Source: JAWKOK01 sp963698255 (GTDB taxonomy: Bacteria > Chloroflexota > Anaerolineae > Caldilineales > Caldilineaceae). Taken from it: a DNA stretch of 64,000 nucleotides. The notes beneath the pieces were generated by a model that searched no databases, was not told where the DNA came from, and saw only the letters and a list, made by a program, of their open reading frames with translations. Location of the stretch: positions 1 to 64,000 of the forward strand of contig CAVOQD010000027.1 of assembly GCA_963698255.1 (NCBI GenBank). The letters are read 5' to 3'. This document shows positions 52,017 to 63,167 of the stretch, piece after piece (the first letter of the stretch is position 1; each line of letters opens with the position of its first letter). The position numbers and the translations under genes are program-made.

Positions 52017-53386
52017 ATGACAGAGGCATACGAGACCCCGATCAAATCTATCCCGGCGAACCTGGAGGCCGAGCGAGCCGTGCTCGGTTCCTTGTTGATC
52101 GACCCGGACGCCGTCATCAAGGTGAGCAACTTCCTGCGCCCGGAGGATTTCTTCCGCGAACGCCATGCCTGGCTCTACGAAGCCATGATGTCGCTCAATG
52201 AGCGCCGTGAACCGTTGGATTACGTGACGCTGGTCGACGATCTGGAACGCCGCAATCAGTTGGAGGATATCGGCGGACCGGCCTATGTGACCGAACTGAT
52301 CAACAGCACGCCGTCGGCGCTCTACGTCGACCACTACGCCCGGATCGTTGAACGGACGGCCCTGTTGCGCCGCTTGATCTGCCACTGCCGGCCACATCGC
52401 TGAACTGGCCTACGACGAAGGCATGGATGTCGATGAGGTGGTGGACAAGGCCGAGCAGTTGGTCTTCGGCGTCAGCGAGAGCCGCATTCACCGCGATCTG
52501 GTGCCGGTTCGAGCGATCATGGACAACGTGGTCGACCGCATCGATTTTCTGGCCCAGAACCGTGATACGCTTGATGGGCGTGCCGACCGGGTTCACCCTG
52601 TTGGACAAAATGTTGGGCGGCTTTCAGAAGAGCGATCTGGTGATATTGGCCGCTCGCCCCGGCATGGGCAAGACCAGTCTCGCCATTTCCGTGGCCCAGA
52701 CCGCCGCCTCTCGCTACGATGCCCGCGTGGCCATCTTCAGCCTGGAAATGAGCAATGAGCAGCTTGTCCAACGTCTGCTGGCCATGGTCACCGGCATCGA
52801 CAGCCATGCGCTGCGTATGGGCAACATCGACGAGGACGAATGGCCCATTCTGTTGGAAGCGGCCAACATGCTCTCGTCGACCAATATCTACATCGACGAC
52901 ACGCCCGCGGCCAGCGTGACCGAGATTCGCACCAAGGCGCGGCGACTCTACGCCGAACACGGGCTGGACATGATCATCATCGACTACATGCAGTTGATGA
53001 GCGGGCAGGGCGGCAGCAGCGGCCGTTCCGAGAACCGGCAACAGGAGATCAGCTACATCAGCCGCTCGCTCAAGGGCCTGGCCCGCGAGCTCAACGTGCC
53101 GGTCATCGCCCTCAGCCAGCTCAGCCGCGCCGTCGAAAGCCGCGCGGACAAACGCCCCATGCTCTCGGATCTTCGCGAAAGTGGATCAATTGAGCAGGAC
53201 GCGGATGTGGTACTCTTTATCTATCGTGAGGACTACTATATTGAGGACACTGACCGGCAGAATATCGCCGATGTCATCATTTCCAAGCACCGCCATGGCG
53301 AGACAGGCACAGTCAGCCTCTTCTTCAAGAAGGAGTTGACCCAGTTCACCGACCTTGAGACCGTGCGAACGGAACTGGACTACTGA
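52017..53386 (+). CDS. dnaB: Replicative DNA helicase DnaB
   Basis: Two extra bases (near 52384 and 52571) were corrected, giving about 455 residues. The N-terminal collar domain starts PANLEAERAVLGSLLIDPDA, with FFRERHAWLYEAMMSL. The RecA-like motor has GFTLLDKMLGGFQKSDLVIL, Walker A ARPGMGKTSLA, FSLEMSNEQLVQRLLAM, Walker B DMIIIDYMQLM, ALSQLSRAVESRADKRP, and the C-terminal DLRESGSIEQDADVVLFIYR and KHRHGETGTV. It unwinds DNA at the replication fork as a ring hexamer. No intein is present. The stop overlaps the DnaD-like start (TGATG). Two DnaA-box-like words lie about 50 bases upstream. Confidence 0.96.
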
Positions 53387-54066
53387 TGAAACAGACCGGC
53401 TTTATCGGCTTTCCCGACAAAAAGATGCAGCCGATTGTGGTGCCGGATCTCTTTTTCACCGATCTGTTGCCGCAGATCGACGATCTGGCTGAACTCAAAC
53501 TGACGCTGCACTGTTTCTGGCTGCTCAACGAGCAGGAAGGCGATCTGCGCTATGTGAACGGGGCCGATCTGCGCGCCGACACCACGCTCCTGGACAGCCT
53601 GAATCTGGACAGTGATCTGCGTACGCCGGTGGCCGCGCTCGAAGACGCATTGGAGCGAGCCGTCGCCCGCAACACCTTGCTGAAGCTGGAGATCGAGACC
53701 GAGATTGCCGACGGTGATCGGGTCGATCTGGTCGTGGAAGACTGGTACTTCATGAACACGGTGAAGGGGCGGCAGACCATCGCACTGATCCGGCAGGGCA
53801 AGCTGAGCGAGTTGGAGGCGGCCATCCCCAGCGAGGCCCGTCTGCGTGTGGATCGACCCAACATTTTCATCATGTACGAACAGAACATCGGCATGATGAC
53901 GCCCATGATCGCCGAACAACTGCGCGATATGGAAAAGACCTATCCGCCGGACTGGATAGACGAGGCGTTCGAGATTGCGGTCAGCCGCAACAAACGTGCG
54001 TTGCGCTATATTCAGGCCATTTTGAAGCGGTGGGAGACGGAAGGCAAGGACGAGGATGTCCCATGA
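53386..54066 (+). CDS. DnaD-domain primosome protein
   Basis: The 226-residue protein has an N-terminal winged-helix-like region (PDLFFTDLLPQIDDLAELKL, then TLHCFWLLNEQEGDLRYVNG) and a C-terminal DnaD domain: NIFIMYEQNIGMMTPMIAEQ, LRDMEKTYPPDWIDEAFEIA, then VSRNKRALRYIQAILKRWET EGKD, where the YxxxIGxLTP and NKRS..YI..IL..W patterns are diagnostic. In Firmicutes DnaD helps remodel origin DNA and recruits the helicase loader. It overlaps dnaB by one base at its start and the dnaC-like gene by four at its end, so the three are translated as one unit. The frame is clean. Confidence 0.9.
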   Translation: MKQTGFIGFPDKKMQPIVVPDLFFTDLLPQIDDLAELKLTLHCFWLLNEQEGDLRYVNGADLRADTTLLDSLNLDSDLRTPVAALEDALERAVARNTLLKLEIETEIADGDRVDLVVEDWYFMNTVKGRQTIALIRQGKLSELEAAIPSEARLRVDRPNIFIMYEQNIGMMTPMIAEQLRDMEKTYPPDWIDEAFEIAVSRNKRALRYIQAILKRWETEGKDEDVP

Positions 54067-55523
54067 AGAGAGTGGACGATCTGCTCAAGAACGGCGGGGA
54101 CGAGACTATCGACCGGATGAGTATTCCGATCTCATCAAAGGGTAGCAAGCGTACGACGTCTGCGGGCAAACGACTCGTCGGCTTCTGACAGAACAAGTCG
54201 GCCGGCTCGGCAGCATCTTTGCCCGATCTGCCGGGGCGTCGGCTATCGTGGTCCTGGATGTGCCGGTCGGACACCCCGATTTCGGCAAGGCCATGCCCTG
54301 TCAGTGCCGGGAACAGGAACGGCAGGAACGGCGCATGAAACGCATGCAGCGTTTCGGCACGCTCGATACGCTGGAGCGCATGACCTTCGACAGCTTCATC
54401 GCCGAACCGGCCCATCTTTCGCCGGAGAAGCAACACAATCTTCGTCGCGCCTATGAGATCTGCTGTCGACTACGCACGCGAGCCCGAGGGCTGGTTGCTC
54501 TTTACCGGCACCTACGGCTGCGGCAAGACCCATTTGGCCGCAGCCATCGCCAATGCCCGGCTGGCAGGCCGGCGGCTCGGTGCTCTTCATGGTGGTGCCC
54601 GATCTGCTCGACTATCTGCGCACAACCTACAGCCCCAACAGCGATATCAGCTTCGACAACCTGTTCGAGCAGGTGCGCACGACGCCGCTGTTGATCCTGG
54701 ATGATCTGGGCACCCAGAGCAGCACGGCCTGGGCGCAGGAGAAGCTCTTTCAACTGCTCAACCACCGCTATAATGCCCAACTGCCCACGGTGATCACATC
54801 CAACCAGCGCATGGAGGATCTGGATCCACGCCTGCGCAGCCGCCTGCTCGATGTCAACCTGGTCATGCATTTCCCGATCTATGCGCCGGATTTTCGCGCC
54901 GGCATGAACCCGGCCCAGAGCGATCTGAGTACGTTGAATTTTCACAACGACCAGCGTTTTGAAACGTTCAAAGTGCAACCGGTCCGATCTGGATGCCGAT
55001 GAGCGCACCAATCTGCAGGAGGTGCATGCAGATCTGCCGTCGATTCGCGGAGGCGCCCAGTGGCTGGTTGATCCTGGCCGGCACCTACGGCAGCGGCAAG
55101 ACGCATCTGGCCGCATCCATCGCCAACTACCAGATGGAGCACGCCGGCCACGACGTCATGCTGATCGTCACGCCCGATCTGCTCGACCATCTGCGGGCAA
55201 CCTACAGTCCGCAGTCGACAGTCTCGTTTGACCGCCGCTTTGAGGACATCAAGACTGTGCCCATGTTGATCCTGGACGATCTGGGGACAGAGAGTGCGTC
55301 GGCCTGGGCCAAGGAGAAGCTCTTTCAACTGCTCAACTATCGCTATCAGGCCATGCTGCCCACGGTCATCACGACCACGGCGACGCCGGACGAGATCGAT
55401 CCGTGGCTGCGCACGCGCATGTTTGATCTGGAGCGCTGCCAATTCTGCGGTCTGATCGTGCCCGGCTATCGCGGCAGCGGCAGCCAGCAGCAGACCACAC
55501 GCACGCGGCGTGTACGCCGTTAA
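54063..55523 (+). CDS. DnaC-like helicase loader with two tandem AAA+ domains
   Basis: Six single-base insertions (near 54142, 54250, 54467, 54570, 54976 and 55047) were corrected, which restores one frame of about 484 residues. A zinc-ribbon-like N-terminus has CPICRGVGY and GKAMPCQCREQE. The first ATPase (about 90-290) has LLFTGTYGCGKTHLAAAIAN (Walker A), PLLILDDLGTQ (Walker B), LPTVITSNQ and an Arg-finger-like RLRSRLLD. The second (about 300-470) repeats this: LILAGTYGSGKTHLAASIAN, PMLILDDLGTES, LPTVITTTAT, WLRTRMFD. Both sites look competent. Usual DnaC/DnaI proteins have one such domain. It overlaps the DnaD-like gene by four bases, which supports a role in loading DnaB. Confidence 0.85.
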
Positions 55524-55629
55524 TTCACGGGATTCTGTTATCGCCCATAGTTCACTGATCTCGACAACTCCGCCAGAAAATATCTGTGAACATCCGGCGT
55601 TTCTCTGTGTGCATCTGTGACCCTGCTGA

Positions 55630-55706
55630 AGAAACCACGAATGACACGAATTGCACCACTGAGAAAATTCGTGCAATCTGTGAAATTCGTGGTTCTTGCA
55701 GTGAAC
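55630..55706. repeat. Inverted-repeat element family C, copy 4
   Basis: GAAACCACGAATGACACGAA pairs with GTGAAATTCGTGGTTCTTGC across CACTGAGAAAATTC. It lies in the 281-base gap after the dnaC-like gene. A TATACT box with extended TGC at 55762-55767 follows and probably drives the lipoprotein gene. Confidence 0.6.
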
Positions 55707-55804
55707 TCATCAACACACTTGGAACTGAACGCTGGTTTTGGGCGTCCTATTTTCGGTATGCTATACTCGACAACATTGAATCATAGCCAAGAGGTAGAAC
55801 GTCG

Positions 55805-56888
55805 ATGCAAGCAAGCAACAGATTCGCCGGACTGACAATTGCCCTTCCGGTCGCAATATTGATGGCCATTGTGCTACTGGCTGCGTGTGGGCCGGAGGCG
55901 TTGCCGCCCGAACCGACGCACACACCACTGCCCACCTTTACGCCGACGGTCGAAGAGAACGCGTTGCCTGTCGATCCGGCAACTTTGGCCACGGCTCAGG
56001 CTGTCGCCATTGTCGATCAGGCGCTGGAAGACCAACAGGCGACAGCGCCCGAAGGCCAAGCGCCGGCCGGCGATAATGCTTCGCAGCCTGTGCCGGGTGA
56101 GGGAGCGCCCGTCGAGGGGGGAGTCGTTGAGGAAGTAGTCGTTGAAGAGGTCGTTGTCGAAACGCCGGCTGAAGCGCTCATCAGCAGCGCCATGAATGTG
56201 CGCGGCGGACCAGGGACCAACTACAACATCGTCGGCGGGGCCAATCCGGGCGAACGTTATCCCGTCACCGGCAAGAGCACCGACGGAACATGGTGGCAGA
56301 TCGATTACAATGGACAGGTCGGATGGGTCTTTGGCGAACTGGTTTCGACCACAGGCGTTGAATCGGTCGAGGTCGCCCAGAACATTCCGGCGCCGCCTCC
56401 GACTGCAATCCCTGTGCCGCCGACGCCGGTGCCCGAGCCGCCACCGGCCGGAGCCTGCCGCCCCGTCCGAACCGGCGCCTGCTCCGGAACCGGTCGACAA
56501 TTTCCCGTTTCTGCTGATTGATGACTTCGTGCGGTGTGATCCCAATGCGGGCAACACCTATTTCAAAGGGTATGTCCGCAACAAGGACAATTCTCCCAAG
56601 AATGCGGTCTGCGTCCACATCGGCTTCTACGGCCCACGCAATACCAAGTGCTCGGGCTGTGACGGTGTCGGCGACGGCAACTGGGGCTTCTCGCCTTTTG
56701 GCGGTCCTGCGCCTCCAGGAACACCGGTTGAGATCTTCGTGGTTGAGTGCCCGCCGGGCGGCGGTATGCCCAAGGGCGGTCAGACGGAACAGAGCGGCTT
56801 CAGCGATCTGACGCCACAGTCCGCCAAGTGGACGCGCGTGATCGGCGAAAGTGAGCAGTGCGCTGAGATCACGTTCGTCCAGAAGTAG
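55805..56888 (+). CDS. SH3b-domain lipoprotein with C-terminal conserved domain
   Basis: One extra base near 56453 breaks a Pro-rich linker; corrected the protein has about 360 residues. The signal peptide ends in the lipobox LAAC (Cys28). A Thr/Pro linker and a Val/Glu-rich segment precede an SH3b domain at about 120-178 (MNVRGGPGTNYNIVGGANPG, WQIDYNGQVGWVFGELV). A second Pro-rich linker leads to a C-terminal domain of about 130 residues with four cysteines (YFKGYVRNKDNSPKNAVCVH, KCSGCDGVGDGNWG), probably a beta-sandwich. It is likely an outer-face wall-binding lipoprotein. The clan-A hydrolase gene starts seven bases after its stop. Confidence 0.8.
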
Positions 56889-56894
56889 TCGATA

Positions 56895-58201
56895 ATGGCA
56901 CAAGCCATAAGACAGACGATAATACTCTGGGTCAGCCTGCTCCTGTTGGGTGGGCTGACTTTTTTTGTGCTGCGTACGCCCACGGCGCGTCAGTGGATGT
57001 GGTCGCACACCGGCGAGGAGGCGTTCGGCGCACAGGTCAAGGGGCTGACCGATCTGGCTTCCGATCTGTTGCGGCCGCGTCTGGCTTTGGCCGCAGATGT
57101 GCCGGTTCAGTATGGCGGCAATGGAGATCCCGCTCTGAGTCCGTTCGGCGTCAACGTTTTCCTGGAACAGGAGGCCGATCCGGCCAAGCGTGAGCTGGCC
57201 GTGGCCATGGCTGCCGATGCCGGCTATCGCTGGCTGCGCCAGGAATTCCCCTGGGAGGATATCGAAATCCACGGCAAAGGCGACTTCGAGGATCGACGCC
57301 ACGAACCGTATCGCTCGGCCTGGGATAAGTACGATCACATCGTCGATCTGGCCGAGCAGCACGGCGTTGAACTGATCGTGCGCATCAGCAATCCGCCGTC
57401 GTGGACGCGGGCCGGCGGCGATGAGGTCGGCACCTATGCCCCGCCCGACGACTACCAGGACTACGCTGATTTCGTCGACGCGGTCGTCAGCCGCTATCGT
57501 GGGCGAGTGCGCTACTATCAACTCTGGAACGAACCCAATATCTATCCGGAGTGGGGCAACCGCACCATCGATCCGGAGGGCTATGTCGAACTGCTCAAGG
57601 CCGGCGCAGAGGCCGCACGTGCCGCCGATCCGGATGCCGTCATCATCGCCGGCGCATTGGCCGCCACCATCGATCTGGACGGCACGGTCAACGCTGGACG
57701 CAACTTCAATGACCTGCTCTTTCTGCAGCGTATGTACGATGCCGGCGCCGCGCCCTATTTTGACATCATGGCCATGCAGGGCTATGGACTCTGGTCCGGG
57801 CCGACCGACCATCGCATGCAGCCACGGGTGATGAATTTTGGGCGACCCCAGTTTGTGCGCGATGTGATGGTGCCAATGGCGACGCCGACAAGCCGATCTG
57901 GATCAGCGAGATGAACTGGAACGCGGTCCCCGACGACAACCCGGACAAGCGCTACGGCCAGGTGAGTCTGGAACAGCAGGCGCGCTATCTGCCGCTGGCC
58001 TATGAGCGTGTGATTGAGGAATGGCCGTGGGCCGGCGTGGCCAACACCTGGTATCTCAAGCGGGCGACCGATGCCTGGGAGCAGAATCAGCAGCCCGAAG
58101 CCTACTTCCGCCTGTTGGCGCCGGATTTCACGCCCCAGCCGGTCTACGAATCCATGCAGCGCTATACGGCCGGGCTATCTGATGCAACCGGCGCCGACTG
58201 A
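56895..58201 (+). CDS. Membrane-anchored clan GH-A glycoside hydrolase-like protein
   Basis: A frame change near 57872 needs one missing or two extra bases; restored, the protein has about 435 residues. An N-terminal membrane helix (IILWVSLLLLGGLTFFVL) anchors a beta/alpha barrel from about residue 70. Strand-end motifs of clan GH-A are visible: YRWLRQEFPWEDIE, ELIVRISNPPSW, the acid/base Glu in RVRYYQLWNEPNIYPEW, and the nucleophile Glu in KPIWISEMNWNA. The closest families by eye are GH39 and GH5. It would trim or transfer glycans outside the membrane. It lies between an SH3 lipoprotein and a GT-C gene in one direction, suggesting a shared envelope-glycan role. Confidence 0.7.
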
Positions 58202-58213
58202 TCGACTGAAACC

Positions 58214-60557
<2,344 letters not shown>

Positions 60558-60637
60558 GTTGTAGCACGACATTTATTTCGTAGCAGTCCAGTTTGGCCAA
60601 TCTATGAATTGGGGTAACCATACAGCCTGCCGCAGAT

Positions 60638-60729
60638 AGACCGCGGATTAGGCGAATCAGGCGGATGCAACCGGATAAAATCCGAAAAATATCCGGCTTT
60701 GTCCGCCAAATCAGCCTAATCCGCGGTCT
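60638..60729. repeat. Inverted-repeat element family A, copy 4
   Basis: AGACCGCGGATTAGGC and GCCTAATCCGCGGTCT are exact reverse complements at the ends of a 92-bp element, with more pairing inside (CCGGATAAAATCC, GGATATTTTTCGG in complement). It lies between the glycosyltransferase and the HxlR gene. Confidence 0.7.
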
Positions 60730-60799
60730 ATTTGGTTCCTGCCCGTATAGTTACGAACTGCGACATAAATGTCGCGGTACAAGGGACTTTTTGCTTTTC

Positions 60800-60828
60800 T
60801 TGACACGGCACTACGTTTGATATAGCAT
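60800..60828 (+). promoter_or_regulatory. Promoter of the HxlR-type regulator
   Basis: TTGACA (60800-60805) is perfect. A -10 of TATAGC (60821-60826, spacer 15) or TAGCAT (60823-60828, spacer 17) follows, 25-30 bases before the ATG. The short leader could hold an operator for self-regulation. Confidence 0.55.
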
Positions 60829-60852
60829 TAACCCATCGTTCAGAGAATCGCT

Positions 60853-61260
60853 ATGGGGAATGGAATGCTGGATCCAGAGATTGCCGCCATCAAGGAACAG
60901 TGCCCGGTCGAATTGGCTGCACGCATCATCGGGCAGAAGTGGACGCTTCAGATCGTCAACAATCTGATGTGTGGAGGCACACTGCGTTTCTGCGAATTGC
61001 AGGAGGCTCTGGGCGGCGTCAATCCCAGCACGCTGAGCAGCAGGCTCAAGATGTTGGAAGAAGAGGGCCTTGTCCAGCGCATCCAGCGCAGCACCGTTCC
61101 GCCCCACGTCGAGTATACTTTGACGACCAAAGGCGATTCGCTGGGTCCGATCATCGTGGCCATCAAGGAATGGAGCTATCGATGGCTCTGCGGCATCGAT
61201 GAACAGATCGGCGATCAGATCGGTGAGACGACGGTGGTACTCATCCGCGAACCTGCGTAG
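60853..61260 (+). CDS. HxlR-family transcriptional regulator
   Basis: The 135-residue protein is a winged-helix regulator of the HxlR/YodB group: CPVELAARIIGQKWTLQIVN at residues 17-36 is the signature start (C...........KW...I), then RFCELQEALGGVNPSTLSSR as the recognition helix and LVQRIQRSTVPPHVEYTLTT as the wing. The single N-terminal Cys17 is at the position used by several HxlR proteins to sense electrophiles or oxidants. It probably acts as a homodimer on nearby promoters. ATG 60853 was chosen; 60865 is an alternative. The MBL hydrolase gene follows 120 bases downstream. Confidence 0.9.
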   Translation: MGNGMLDPEIAAIKEQCPVELAARIIGQKWTLQIVNNLMCGGTLRFCELQEALGGVNPSTLSSRLKMLEEEGLVQRIQRSTVPPHVEYTLTTKGDSLGPIIVAIKEWSYRWLCGIDEQIGDQIGETTVVLIREPA

Positions 61261-61380
61261 CAGCGTGATGGCCAGGACTCTACGTACACAAGATTTTTCG
61301 CTTTGCTCGAAATGACAAAGATCGACTAGATCGGGCAAGCGGATACGCACAAAAAGGTTCGTCAACAAGGAACTGCGCAC

Positions 61381-62058
61381 ATGTCAGGAAGTCCCGAACC
61401 GGGAATCGTCCTCAAAGGAATCACGGTCGGTCTGTTGCAGGAAAACTGCTACATTTTCGGCTGCTCCGAGACCGGCGTCGGCGTCGTCATCGACCCCGGC
61501 GACAATGCCAGTGCGATTCTGCGTCTGGTCGACCAGGCCGGATTGAGCATCGACAAGATTCTGAACACCCATGCCCATCTCGATCATGTGATGGCCGTCA
61601 ACGATGTCAAAGCGGCAACCGGCGCTCAGTTTTACCTGCATGAGGCCGATCTTCAGACGCTGCATGAGGTTCCCGAGCGAGCGCTGCTGTGGCTCGATTC
61701 CGAGGTCGAACCCATCGATGATCCCGATGTTTTTTTGACCCATGGAGAGATCATCGACGTCGGCAATCAACAACTGGAAGTGCGCTTCACGCCTGGCCAT
61801 GCGCCTGGGCATGTCGTCTTCATCCATCACCCCAGCCGCATTGTCTTTGCCGGCGATACGCTCTTTCAGGGGAGCATTGGGCGCTTCGATCTGCCCGGTG
61901 CAGACGGCCCGACTTTGCTGGCCAGTATTCGAGAGCAGTTGCTTTCGCTGCCTGACGACTACGTGATCTATCCCGGCCACGGGCCGGCCACCAACGTCGG
62001 AACTGAGAAGGTAGATAACCCGTTCGTAGGACAGAATGCAACGGCGTACAGTGGATAG
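61381..62058 (+). CDS. MBL-fold metallohydrolase, glyoxalase II-like
   Basis: The 225-residue protein has the metal-binding motif THAHLDHVM (THxHxDH), GHAPGHVVF for the third His, IVFAGDTLFQGSIGRFDLPG with the bridging Asp, and YPGHGPATNVGTEK for the last His. The start ITVGLLQENCYIFGCSETG and the size match the YcbL/glyoxalase II-like hydrolase group, which cleave thioesters such as S-lactoylglutathione or related compounds. It is cytoplasmic. An HxlR regulator lies upstream, so response to reactive aldehydes is possible, but this is inferred from context. Confidence 0.9.
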   Translation: MSGSPEPGIVLKGITVGLLQENCYIFGCSETGVGVVIDPGDNASAILRLVDQAGLSIDKILNTHAHLDHVMAVNDVKAATGAQFYLHEADLQTLHEVPERALLWLDSEVEPIDDPDVFLTHGEIIDVGNQQLEVRFTPGHAPGHVVFIHHPSRIVFAGDTLFQGSIGRFDLPGADGPTLLASIREQLLSLPDDYVIYPGHGPATNVGTEKVDNPFVGQNATAYSG

Positions 62059-62108
62059 CGATTCGGACTGAAGCGAGATTTTGTGTTTGACGGGAATTCA
62101 AGGAAAAT

Positions 62109-62540
62109 ATGAGCACATTCTCCAACATCCTATCAGGGTGGTTTGGTCGCAAGAAGGCTGACGATCAGGACGAGACCTCCGACAAGCAGACAACAACAGC
62201 CTCTACCGGCGGTGAAGTTGAGCAGGAGCCGGTTGTCGTCTGGGAAGCGGCCAATCTGATGGAAGCGCAGATCATAGTTGGCCGGCTCAAGACTGAAGGG
62301 ATTCCGGCCATCATGAGCGGTGAGGCTGTCGGATCGATCTACGGCTTCACCTCGGGTGGTCTGGCTCAGACAGACGTGCTCGTGCCGGCGCCTTTGGCTG
62401 AACGTGCCACTGAGATTCTCAACAGTGAAGTTGAGTGGGACGAGACCGGATATGACGAGAATGAATATGAAGAGGATAAATATGGAGAGACTGTGGATGA
62501 CGCAGTCGATTCCACGGATCAGGCCGATGTGGACAAGTAA
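62109..62540 (+). CDS. DUF2007 domain protein
   Basis: The 143-residue protein has a Lys-rich N-terminus (GWFGRKKADDQDETSDKQ), then a DUF2007 domain: EPVVVWEAANLMEAQIIVGR, LKTEGIPAIMSGEAVGSIYG and QTDVLVPAPLAERATEIL. DUF2007 is a small ferredoxin-like fold whose function is described only as putative signal transduction. The C-terminal tail is strongly acidic with Asp/Glu/Tyr repeats. AAGGAAAAT lies before the ATG. The ccmE gene begins 15 bases after its stop, so they are likely co-transcribed. Confidence 0.85.
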   Translation: MSTFSNILSGWFGRKKADDQDETSDKQTTTASTGGEVEQEPVVVWEAANLMEAQIIVGRLKTEGIPAIMSGEAVGSIYGFTSGGLAQTDVLVPAPLAERATEILNSEVEWDETGYDENEYEEDKYGETVDDAVDSTDQADVDK

Positions 62541-62555
62541 AGGTTAGGGAAGCAT

Positions 62556-63044
62556 ATGACTCAGGAACTTCAGAACTCCCCCACCATTCCGACCTATCTG
62601 AGCGAGACCAAGAAGAGTGCCGTCAATTGGCGATTTGTGGCAGGCGGCGCTTTGCTGCTGGTCTTTGTTGGCTTTTTGGGCTTTCAGATGGTTCAGGCAA
62701 CGACCACAACCGGCGCCTACTATATGACTGTCGGCGAAATTCACGATCAGGTGCCGTCAATCTACGGCGAACGAGTGCGTGTCAACGGCAACGTGGTCGA
62801 AGGAACCGAAGATTGGGTGCCCCGTGAGATGACGCTCAAGTTCTCGATCATGGACGAAAACGGCGACCAACTGCCGATTGTTTTCTACGGTCCACGGCCC
62901 GACAACTTTCAGCGAGCCGCGTCGGCGATTGTCGAGGGCGAACTCCTGGCTGATGGCACCTTCCAAGCCGAGACGTTGTTGTTGAAATGCCCAAGTCGCT
63001 ACGAAGAGGAACCGGAAGAGATCTTCGTTGAGTCAACCCAGTAG
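62556..63044 (+). CDS. ccmE: Cytochrome c maturation protein CcmE, Cys-type
   Basis: The 162-residue protein has one N-terminal membrane helix (WRFVAGGALLLVFVGFLGFQ) and an outside OB-fold domain: YYMTVGEIHDQVPSIYGERV, RVNGNVVEGTEDWVPR, LPIVFYGPRPDNFQ, AIVEGELLADGTFQAETLLL. The haem-binding motif, HxxxY in most bacteria, is here KCPSRYEE, that is CxxxY. This Cys variant is known from archaea and some sulfate reducers. CcmE carries haem to apocytochromes. The gene precedes a diheme cytochrome c gene that runs off the window, so the ccm genes may continue there. Confidence 0.92.
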   Translation: MTQELQNSPTIPTYLSETKKSAVNWRFVAGGALLLVFVGFLGFQMVQATTTTGAYYMTVGEIHDQVPSIYGERVRVNGNVVEGTEDWVPREMTLKFSIMDENGDQLPIVFYGPRPDNFQRAASAIVEGELLADGTFQAETLLLKCPSRYEEEPEEIFVESTQ

Positions 63045-63167
63045 CATTTTACGTTCTTGCAAACGCATGCTTTTTCACGACCCTGTCTTTCGAGCCGGTT
63101 GCGCCACATTCGGGCAACCGGTTTTGTCTTGAAGTTACCTGCCCAAATTAGGAAATAGACCGCAATT

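Noticed and set aside
54959..55231. Separate Arg/His-rich small gene in the dnaC-like region
   Set aside because: It is mostly the wrong frame; only the short part near 54985-55045 belongs to the dnaC-like protein.
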